Program-made: the position numbers and the translations under genes
NCBI RefSeq assembly: GCF_039543225.1
Contig: NZ_BAABJI010000002.1
Span: forward strand, 930,001 to 994,000
Reading direction: 5' to 3'
DNA: 64,000 bases
Source of the DNA: Mucilaginibacter defluvii
GTDB taxonomy: Bacteria; Bacteroidota; Bacteroidia; Sphingobacteriales; Sphingobacteriaceae
Part shown: in pieces, positions 36,201 to 44,100 of the stretch
How the letters are laid out: the number at the start of each line of letters is the position of its first letter
How positions within the stretch are numbered: the stretch's first letter is position 1
The notes under the pieces: generated by a model
Told to the model about the DNA's origin: nothing
Database searches by the model: none
What the model saw: only the letters and a program-made list of their open reading frames with translations

Positions 36201-36431
36201 ATAGCTGATACTGATAATGTCATTCACTTTAGCATTGATAATGAACTTACCATCAACATTAGTTTGTGTACCTGTAGTAGTGCCTTTTACGGCAACACTT
36301 ACACCGGGTAGCGGCAACCCGTCTGACTTGGCCGTGATAGTTCCGCTTATTTTTACTGATTGCGCTACAACCGATTGCACAGCAAAAAGCAATAGCAACG
36401 CGGCTAAGGCCTGTTTGTATATTTTCAACAT
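33243..36431 (-). CDS. SusC/RagA family TonB-linked outer-membrane transporter
   Basis: 1062 residues. A signal peptide (LAALLLLFAVQSVVAQ) is followed by a carboxypeptidase-like domain (ISGTITAKSDGLPLPGVSVAVKGT in outline) and a plug with the SusC segment LNEVVVTALN and GSSRIIIRGETSV, QPLFVIDGI and VLKGPNAAALYGSRAAAGVI. The rest is a 22-strand barrel ending in Asn-Val-Asn-Leu-Lys-Phe. It imports a ligand captured by its SusD partner using TonB energy. Its mRNA leader of about 430 bases contains an S-box aptamer and a frame ending in Cys-Cys-Cys-Cys-Arg, so expression likely rises when SAM and cysteine are low. Confidence 0.96.
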   Translation of the reverse strand: MLKIYKQALAALLLLFAVQSVVAQSVKISGTITAKSDGLPLPGVSVAVKGTTTGTQTNVDGKFIINAKVNDIISISYVGYTTKEVKVSANTTTLNIVLDEGANALNEVVVTALNISKDKKSLGYAVQTVKSNDISEARETNFVNALSGKIAGVQVTGSQGDMGSSRIIIRGETSVSGNNQPLFVIDGIIVDNSQFQGTNGSRDFANAISSFNSEDIESVSVLKGPNAAALYGSRAAAGVILIKTKSGKGVKGIGVEINSNTVFSSLKVFPDYQNQFGQGSNGKFSYVDGKGGGVNDGVDESWGPALDGALIPQFYSNGEAVPFVAHPNNVRDFFKTGATFNNGVALSSSSDKHNFRISYNNLHQTGVVPNSSQGRNSFLLNGSYKLTPKLTINTTASYIKDDAGNLPGAYGRRATSTMLQFTWFGRQVDINRLKNYRNADGSTFNWNNSYYSNPYFVAYENTVSQLKNRFTGSAELNYKINSEFSVNFRTTTDFYNDRRKIRVAFGTNGTPFGSYEEDAYYVNETNTEARLQYTKKITDDFSLDVFGGGNISTITNEQNDQLAPKLAVPNVYNVNNSRDPLVSTNYYGKLKTYSYFVSGQIGFKNYAFINFTGRNDWSSTLPSSSLSYFYPSVNGSLILSDALDINSNILSYLKVRGGWSKVGKATTPYQLLNTYLSSPLFGTNPQQSANTINLNPNLKPETTTSSEAGVELGFFKDRLRLDVSVYSTNSYDQILDVEVSPTTGFNKNLINGGRITNKGLEVQLAGTPIKGKDFAWDVTVNYSLNRSKVISLDKEGVLPAYILGTNRTVQVLAAIGQPYGTLFGTAYLRDASGQIIVSNSGTPVVNPTKQFLGKYTPNWLGSINNSFSYKGIHLSALVDARIGGSIYSNTNRTGTYTGVLASTLPGRGTANGGLSYYYARNNNATPAILVGSGATAPNGETVYNDGMIFKGVKADGTANTTIIPAQAYYKGYTNVDEAFVYDASYVKLREVKLGYTFASEWVKRIGLQSATFSIVGRNLWIIHKNVPNIDPETAFNTGNGQGLEDLTLPTVRNLGFNVNLKF

Positions 36432-36459
36432 GATTTATTAATAATAAAGCAATAAACTG

Positions 36460-36481
36460 CCTGCCTGCTCAAAAAGGCAGG
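36460..36481 (-). terminator. Possible attenuator hairpin just before susC
   Basis: On the minus strand CCTGCC (36481-36476), loop of ten bases, GGCAGG (36465-36460), followed by an AT-rich AGTTTATTGCTTTATT tail, ending about 28 bases before the susC ATG. It could stop transcription or hide the start region; the U run is broken, so this is tentative. Confidence 0.45.
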
Positions 36482-36518
36482 TAAACTAATTGTAAGAATG
36501 ATTTAATGATATTCAGAA

Positions 36519-36559
36519 TCCGTTATATCACGGAACTAACATTGCAATGCAGCGTTAGT
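36519..36559 (-). promoter_or_regulatory. Hairpins after the poly-Cys frame, with an alternative partner
   Basis: On the minus strand ACTAAC (36559-36554) pairs with GTTAGT (36540-36535). A second copy of ACTAAC lies at 36590-36585, inside the frame just before the Cys codons, and could compete for the same GTTAGT. A small TCCGT/ACGGA hairpin (36534-36519) follows. Two copies of one strand on either side of the Cys codons fit a ribosome-controlled switch, but no folding was run. Confidence 0.45.
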
Positions 36560-36560
36560 A

Positions 36561-36662
36561 TTAACGGCAACAACAACAGGTGTTGTTAGTAATGTTGAGG
36601 TAATTAAAAGGGCAAATATTTGCAGCGTAGTAAATTTCTGTTTTTGTAAATGGTGTTTTCAT
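36561..36662 (-). CDS. Putative cysteine-sensing leader peptide (poly-Cys)
   Basis: A 33-residue frame between the SAM-I riboswitch and susC. It starts MKTPFTKTEIYYAANICPF and ends NITNNTCCCCR followed by TAA; the four Cys codons (36567-36578) are TGT TGT TGT TGC, one codon from the last sense codon. This is the layout of a leader peptide in which a ribosome stalls when charged tRNA-Cys is scarce. Poly-Cys leader frames acting as cysteine-responsive attenuators are known in mycobacteria. Translation here is inferred. An overlapping frame from 36668 (MYYENT...) lacks such a pattern. Confidence 0.65.
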   Translation of the reverse strand: MKTPFTKTEIYYAANICPFNYLNITNNTCCCCR

Positions 36663-36741
36663 AATACATTTTGAGTTATGAAATAGCCTTCATCGTTACC
36701 GGAGAAGCGCAGAAGCATATGATATACAATCACTATTGCCG

Positions 36742-36844
36742 CATTATCTTTTCTGCTTTTGGCAGACAGGAATTAGCACCTTTAATAAGTATTTAAGGTT
36801 GCTAAGACATCATCGGGCCTTTCCCTCCGTCTTTCTTGATAATG
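36742..36844 (-). ncRNA. SAM-I (S-box) riboswitch upstream of susCD
   Basis: The minus strand carries the S-box core in order: ATCAAGAAAGACGGAGGGA, GGCCCGATGATG, TTAGCAACC, then AAGGTGCTAATTCCTG. P1 is CATTATC (36844-36838) with GATAATG (36748-36742); P2 has AAGAC/GTCTT at its base; P4 is TCTGC-CAAAA-GCAGA. All hallmarks of the S-adenosylmethionine aptamer are present. It starts about 20 bases after a TACCTTTG promoter core. It would normally switch off downstream genes when SAM is high. The usual targets are methionine genes; here the gene is a SusC transporter 310 bases on. Confidence 0.95.
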
Positions 36845-36864
36845 ATCAATCAGCTATTTCAAAG

Positions 36865-36872
36865 CAAAGGTA
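36865..36872 (-). promoter_or_regulatory. -7 promoter box of the susCD leader
   Basis: TACCTTTG on the minus strand (36872-36865) matches TAnnTTTG exactly. A transcript starting 6-10 bases on would begin just before the riboswitch P1. No clean -33 TTTG is seen at the usual distance. The remaining 36873-37039 is AT-rich and shows nothing else. Confidence 0.6.
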
Positions 36873-37039
36873 ATACAAATAATTATAAACACTACTAATT
36901 CTATAGATTATATTATTAAAAATCTATTCCTATCTTATATGCATTATGTCAACTTGTTAATATGACTTTCAACAGCTATTAAAAACAGACAGTTATTAGC
37001 CAACGAACTATATCCTCCATTTTCAATGAAGTGCAAATA

Positions 37040-38098
37040 CTATCTAAACGCATAAATTAGCGATAATCGTAGAGTATTGTCATTTGCACTACGACTCTTG
37101 GTAGATATGAGATAAGAAAGATCAAACTGCAACACATTGTACCGAAAACCGGCCCCGGCGGTTATATACTGTAAATTGTATTTTGAAGGAGCTGTAAAGA
37201 AACCGGTTCGCACCGCGAATACCCTATCATACCAATATTCTAAACCTGTACCTACAGAAAGGTTTATTGGTGAGAAAGACTTACCTATTGCTGAAGGCAA
37301 GCTCATATCATCATCTGCATTTTCAGGAATAAGTAGTTTATTGAAATCTAAAGACCAGGCCAGCATACTCTTTTCTGCTAATTGGAACTCAGCCGTACTA
37401 CCAACCTTTAGGTTTGCCGGAAGAAATGATCTTTGCGTTCCATAGCCAATATTGGTACCTAAGTTTGAAATATTTACCCCGAGCGCTAACTTGGCATCTT
37501 TAGCGAATAATTTTGCATCATCTTTAAAGTACATGCCAACCGTAGCAGCTATAGCGTTACCCGGCTTTATATCGAGATTGTTATAATTTCCGGAGCCCAT
37601 CGATGACCTGATGTACACGGCTGATAACGACATGGAAAAGTTGTTGCTCATCTTGCGTATATAGGCCACATCAATTGCCAGTTCATTGGCACGATATTGT
37701 TGTAACAGATCACCATAATCATTGGTAAAATCAATATCGCCTAATGAAAAATATCTGAGAGAAGCCGCCAGTGTTTGCCTTTCATCAAGAACAGTGTATC
37801 CAGATAAATTGGCCAGATATGCATCTTTCACACCCAAATTTCTAAACCATGGTGCATAGCTCACACTAAATGCAGTAGTATCAGCAGCAAAAGCCAGCTT
37901 TGACGCATTGTGGTATACCGCATTCGGATCGGCATCTGCAGATGTCGCTGCGCCAACATCGCCCATAGCGGATGACCTTGAATCGGGCACAATATTCAAA
38001 AAAGGAACAGCCGTTGTACTATTATTCTGTGCTGATAATTTAACGCTTAAGCTTAATAATAAAAGCATATAGCACAGCCTTAATAAATTTCTTTTCAT
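37040..38098 (-). CDS. PorV/LptO-like type IX secretion outer-membrane protein
   Basis: 352 residues with a signal peptide (MLLLLSLSVKLSAQ). The N-terminal mature part VPFLNIVPDSRSSAMGDVGAATSADADP and the YHNASKLAF segment are the PorV hallmark, followed by beta strands such as FSVSYAPWFRNLG and a final strand ending in aromatic-basic residues. PorV shuttles sorting-domain cargo to the attachment complex on the cell surface. It sits 50 bases after the 2593-residue cargo gene, so it may be a dedicated partner (inference). Core T9SS genes are not in the window. Confidence 0.88.
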   Translation of the reverse strand: MKRNLLRLCYMLLLLSLSVKLSAQNNSTTAVPFLNIVPDSRSSAMGDVGAATSADADPNAVYHNASKLAFAADTTAFSVSYAPWFRNLGVKDAYLANLSGYTVLDERQTLAASLRYFSLGDIDFTNDYGDLLQQYRANELAIDVAYIRKMSNNFSMSLSAVYIRSSMGSGNYNNLDIKPGNAIAATVGMYFKDDAKLFAKDAKLALGVNISNLGTNIGYGTQRSFLPANLKVGSTAEFQLAEKSMLAWSLDFNKLLIPENADDDMSLPSAIGKSFSPINLSVGTGLEYWYDRVFAVRTGFFTAPSKYNLQYITAGAGFRYNVLQFDLSYLISTKSRSANDNTLRLSLIYAFR

Positions 38099-38148
38099 TA
38101 TTTAAATTGCAAAAGGATTGCCTGAACAGGCAATCCCTGATGATTATA

Positions 38149-41100
38149 TTATTGTTTTATCAATTTTTGGGTGATGCTATCTTCGTTATTAAAAGACAGA
38201 CTGTAGAAATAGAGCCCGGGGGTCATGCCTGACATGTTGAACTCGATTTTATAATTACCAATATTCTGGTTCTCCTTCACCAATGTGCGTACTACTTTAC
38301 CGGAAACATCAAATACGCGTAAAAGGACACTCCCACTTTTCGGCAACAAATATTCTATGGTAGTACTCGTTGCCACCGGGTTAGGATACGCTCGCAGGTT
38401 TTGATTGTTACCTGTAACAACTTTGAGCAACAGCGGTGCACTGGCGGTACCTCCGGCACCATCGTCAGTAATAATCATTACTGATGCGTCTCCTACTTTC
38501 AATGGTGTTATGGTAAGCTCGTTCCTTTCAACAGCAAGCCTTGCAACTGTACTATCATTTATGGCGGATGTATATCGCAGCGTATCACCGTCGGCATCTG
38601 TAAAATACTGGCCAAGGTTAATTCGCTTCAAACCATCAGCGATATTAATTACCAGCGAACCTGGTTGCGTAACTATAACCGGAGAATTATTGTTCCGGAT
38701 AACAGCGTTCACCGTCAGCGTGTCTACACCTCCTTGACCATCATCTCCAATTAACTTCAGAGTAGTGGTACCGGCGCGTAACGGATTAAATATGAATTCA
38801 TCGCCAACTGCGGACACCTGTAGTAACTGGCTGTTCGCAACTATAAACTTGTAAGTTATCGGATCGGAATCCGCATCACTGAACCATGGCGCCTGTTTGG
38901 CTCGATACACAATGCCGGTTCTAAGCGTGAGTTGCTGATCTATCGCGGCAACAGGAGGACGATTATTATTGACCACCTCTATGTTCAGTTTATACCCGGT
39001 AACATGCTGGTAAGCGTCTGTAGCGTTTACAGTTAATGAGTAACTGCCTGCATCTGCATAACCTGGCTTTAAATTTATCCTAACGGTGCTATCCGCTGAT
39101 TGAAAAGTTATCCATGCCGGGGCATTTGCTACAGAATATGTGATCTTATCTTTTTCAGGGTCTGTAGCTTGTAAAATAACCGTTGTATCCCGGCTTTCTT
39201 TAATACTAACCTGGTTACCTTGCGGAACTTTTACAAACGCCGGCGGTTGATTGAGTTGGAATGTGAGTGCAACCGCATCCCGGTTTTTCACGGGGTCATT
39301 CCCATTAACGATGACTTGTGCACGGTTTTCCGGGTTTTGAGTATTGGCTGCTGTAAACTTTATGTCAACAGTTTTCTTGGTACCATTTGCCACAGTTCCT
39401 TTTAATGGCGAGGCTATGTTAACCCATCCGTTGTTGCTGTTATCATCGGCTATTGCTTTAACCATAAAGGCAGTTTTATTTAATCCGTCCTGCGAGGCCA
39501 GGTCAACCCACATCCAGTTCAACTCATCAAAAAAGAAGAAGGTGCCAGGTAAAGATTCAGTTAACTCTGTAACACCCTGCGGAAATTGCACCCCAAGCGG
39601 ATAATTGATAAGGACAAAGAATTTCTCGTTCGGATATATTTTTTTAACATCCGACAGAGAAAATGTTTCAAACGAACCTTTGTCCGGTACGCTGCGCTGA
39701 ATTTGAAAACGCTGGGTATGTATTCGCCTGGCAGTAGTAATATCTTCACCCGCCCATATTTCAACATTGACGGCTGCCGATGGCGTATTCTCCAGCATCA
39801 TATAGGTTTGCACTTTCGACAAATTGAATCCATCACTTCCAGCCACAAAAGCTGTGGCTGTCCAAAATGCAGTGCCAACACCCATGCCCAAGAATCCATC
39901 TGTATGGGTAGCATTATCATACTCCAGTACATTTGAGGCCGCATTAACTACTGGGTTAGTTAAACGGCTATATGTATTGTTGCGCGTTATTGGTTTTCTT
40001 ATCACTTTCGAGGCTACGGCGGCACGCTTTCTGCTTTTAGCCAATCCGCCGATCTCCAGATCGCCTGTCGGTTGTTCGTCCTGACGCTCGTATTTGATAC
40101 TCAGGTCATACGTCAATTCTGATTGGCCCTTAGTATTGTCAATAGTAAATGACTTATTCACTACATCTGTGGCGGTATTCGCGCGGGCTATGATACTTTT
40201 TTCGTAAACTGACATTACCGGCGGGTATGCAACAGTTCCCAGAATCCTGATCGGCTTGATTTGTGCATTGCCGGCTATTGTAAGAGTATTGTTAAACACA
40301 ATGGGCTTTGTACCATCAACCACTAAGCGAAACAAGGCCGTTTCGTTAGTAGTAACTGTTAACTGCTCGTTTGGCAATACATCATTTACAGGCGTCCAGA
40401 TTGTATCCAGCCCAAAATTGCTCTGCACTTCTTTACCTGACTCCAAGCTAAGGGAGGCGCTATTGTTAAACGCCATGCTATTTATGATAAACGGCGCATT
40501 GCCGGAGTTTACAATGTCAAAATAGGTGTAAGTGGTTCTGTTCTCAGCGCTTATCATGACCGTACCGACATTTATGGTATCAGGTATCACGACAAGTGGG
40601 GCGCCACTTACTGATAATGATACCGGTATTATAACATTTGCATTTGACGGGGTATTGTTTTGTAATGTAAGGTTGGTATTATACTCACCTGCACTGAGTG
40701 TTGTGGCATCAAATTTAAGATCATAAACTTTTGATTGCCCGGCCGGGATGCTTAATTTATAAGATGGCTGGAAAGCTACAGCGAGCTTATTGATAATAAA
40801 TTCTTTATCCCTCGCCACAAGTACCCCTGAGGTACCGTCGTGGTTTTCAATCCCTACCAACGGGCTCCTTATCCAAAATTCAACGCCCCACTCATCGCCT
40901 ACACCGTTATATTGAAATTTAAAAGTTCCGTTTTTATATAAAATGATCTGGAAGGAAATATTACCCCCTGCGAATGCTGAACTGGATATAAAGTTTTCAT
41001 AAGATATAACTACCTTATCATCAAAGTACTTATAAAATATTCCTGACGATGCCTTTGGTGCAGTAACATCTATACCGCCACGGGTAAAGCAAGGCGCAAG

Positions 41101-44100
41101 ATAAGTGTTAGGCGCCTCGGCAGATGGTAATTCAGATGGTCCGAAACGGGATGCTTCCGGTATAGTATCTGTAAATGATATAGCACCCGCCCATAATCCA
41201 ATGTAAACTTTTTTGTATTTCTTTCCATAATACTCAAATTCAAATGGAAGTTCAATAGCTTTTGATGTTTCAGGGCTGTTTCCGCTATAATCTATCCGGG
41301 TGCCCTGTTTTATGAGATCTATCCACTCAAACTTTGGCCCGTCGGCACTACGGCTGTCTGTCCAGCTATAGGCAGGTGCCGACTTAGTATCTTTTTTGTC
41401 ATACAAACTTAACCAGTGAGCGGCTGTTGGAATAACTTCCAGCGAGGCCTTTCCGGCACTGTTATCAATTGTAAGCTGTCTTTCTTTGCTCTCACCCGCC
41501 GCAAGCGTTTCAGCTATTGGCTTGATTTCAACCGATATGGCCGGCGAAGGAATAACTTGTGCTTTTATTTTTACTGTAAGTAATTTTGCGTTGGCAGGCT
41601 TAATAGTTAAAACATCATTATAAACGCCTACTGCTTTTGTTGAATCAATTCGAAGATCAATGAATACTTTGCTTTTTGCCTTAACAACAAAACTTTTTTC
41701 ACCTGAAAAGGTAAAATGTCTATTGCCAAGACTTACCGATTCAATCTTCAACTGTGCCGTCCCTGTATTGCTTAGTACCACAGTACGTTCACCAGTACTA
41801 CCTTGCTGCAACTTGCCAAAATCAATTTGCGTTTGGTCGAGCGCCAAAGCTGTGGTGCCGCCTTTAGCGTTAACTTTTACAGTTAAGTATGCTGATTGAC
41901 GCTGAGGATCATTAGTAAACAGCGTAATATTTTGTGTATGGCTACCCTCAGTTAAACTATCCGTATTCAGCTTAAGTGTTACCGGCTTACTGGCACCAGG
42001 AGCTATAATTCCATCCGGACTTGAAAATGCTGTAACCATTTCAGCGCCGGGACTGACAATGTTTACAACCGTTTTATTGCTGATGTTTACAGTTGTTGAC
42101 AGGTTTTGAATCAGCAACGCATCTTCCCTGTCAAAACCTTCTACGGCAACAAAGTAATCAGTTAAACCGGTTTCATCAACCTGATCATACAGGTATTGTA
42201 TATTACCTGTATCAAATACAATGATCTGAAAAGTTGCAGGCTTTGTAGCTTCATTAAAATAATTAGAGTAAACGTTTTTGTATTCAACTATCAGTTTGCC
42301 GGGTTCGCGTTTATAATACACATGGCCACCTTTATTGAAGTCGTATGGTATATAACTTGCTGATATATAACCGTTAGGCATATAGTCCGCTTTAATATCC
42401 GGAGTGCTGCTGTTTGAAAGATCAGCAAAATTATCGCAAGTAAGTGCTCCGCGCCGTGTAATAAATAACTTGTCAACCTTACGGCCAAAAAAATTGATGG
42501 AAAATCCGAGATCTACTGCGTAGTAGTAGGAGTTGATAGGTTTAAACGTTTCTGTGATATCTTTGCCATCTGTGCTTATTTCCGTCCAATTATATCCTTC
42601 TCCGGTTACTTTAAAAGAATAACCATAGGTACTCACCTTTTTCGGATCTACTTCGTCAAGAACCTTTTTGGAAAATTTTGGTGCGACATACTTAAGTGGA
42701 TACTTTCCGGTGTTGGTAATTGTAAAAGCAGCCGATGCAGTATCGCCGATGGCAAGATCAAAGCTTCGCTCAGCCGGCTCAATTTTTAATTGCGCAGGTT
42801 CCGCAGCAACAGCAAACAGGCTTAACTGGTACTTAAGTCCTTTATCATCGGTAAGCGTTAAACTTGCATTGATAGTACCCACCCTTTCAGGTTTAAATGT
42901 CAAAAGTATATCGGTCTGGCTACGGGCTTGTATTGTGCCGGGATCATTTATCGTGAATTGCCCGTCCGAAGCGTTAACTGAGGCGGTGCTGTAATTGCCA
43001 TAGCCTTTATTTTCCAATCTCACTGAAACCTGTTTTTGCTTGCCGATAAATACGGTCCCGAATTCAACAATATCTGGCAGATTCAGCTCCGGCTGCCGGT
43101 TGGTAACCTTAACATCAACCGGTATGCGTACTTCTTTTTTTGCCGGGTCATTACTGTTAATAACAATTACATTTGAGTAATTGCCATTTACCAGATTAGC
43201 AGCATCAACATGCGCATTTACGGGTGAAAGCGCCTTGGGATTTCCTTCGATCTCACCTGAAGATGGGTCAAGCGTAATAAATTCACCGTTATGCGGTTCA
43301 AGGCTTTGGGCCATTACATTCCATGCAAAGCCATCAGCAGCAATTGCATTGGCCAGTGTAGTCCAACTTGCTCCGGTGTCAAAGCTCATGAGAAAATAGC
43401 CCGATGGTGTGGTCTCATTAATCAGATAACCCATACCCAACGGATATTGGTTACCTGCAGGTGTGTGAATTACTATCCAAAATTCTTCATTCTGATTAAA
43501 ATTCACCTGTTGATCAAGCCTTATAGTATAATACTCTTGCACCGCAAGTGATGGTGTTGTCTGTGAATAAATCAAATTTTCAGGCTCCGGCTTTACGCCG
43601 CCTTTAAAAACTTCTACAACTATTGGTACATCAGCCTTTTTTATGTTAAGGTAAGCGCGCACATGGGTTAGGTTAAAACCCTGATCACTGTTAACGATAA
43701 ACTTCGTTGCAGATGAGTTTGGTACAGATAGATCATTATCTCCGATAACGTTGGTAGGAAAATCGGAATAGTACATCTCAATAGGCTCAAAGGCCATAAG
43801 TTTAGGTTTAATCGTGGTGCGAACCGCTGTTGCCCTTACCATACCTACCCTGTGCTTTACATTAGCTTTAGAACCGGTACTTTTTAACGTCCGTGCTTTA
43901 GCGCGCGCCATGTCAATTTCCGTTGCTCTTTGTCGAACAATGGTATTCCATAATAAATTTCCGGCACCGGCATTAGCAATATTGAAACTATTGGTTGCGT
44001 TAAGGCCGGTTTTAGCATCAAGATTAAAAGCAAGAGAGGATTTATCAACACTAATTACCGGGCCTGCCGTTGTACTCGCCTCTATAATATTTGAAAGGTC

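Noticed and set aside
33243-36431. SusCD as part of a polysaccharide utilisation locus
   Set aside because: There is no glycoside hydrolase, lyase or sulfatase nearby, and the leader carries sulfur-linked sensors, so a glycan role is not favoured.
36602-36668. Overlapping frame from the ATG at 36668 (begins MYYENT) as the real leader peptide
   Set aside because: It has no run of a regulated amino acid and ends without any relation to the hairpins. The Cys frame is preferred, though both could be translated.
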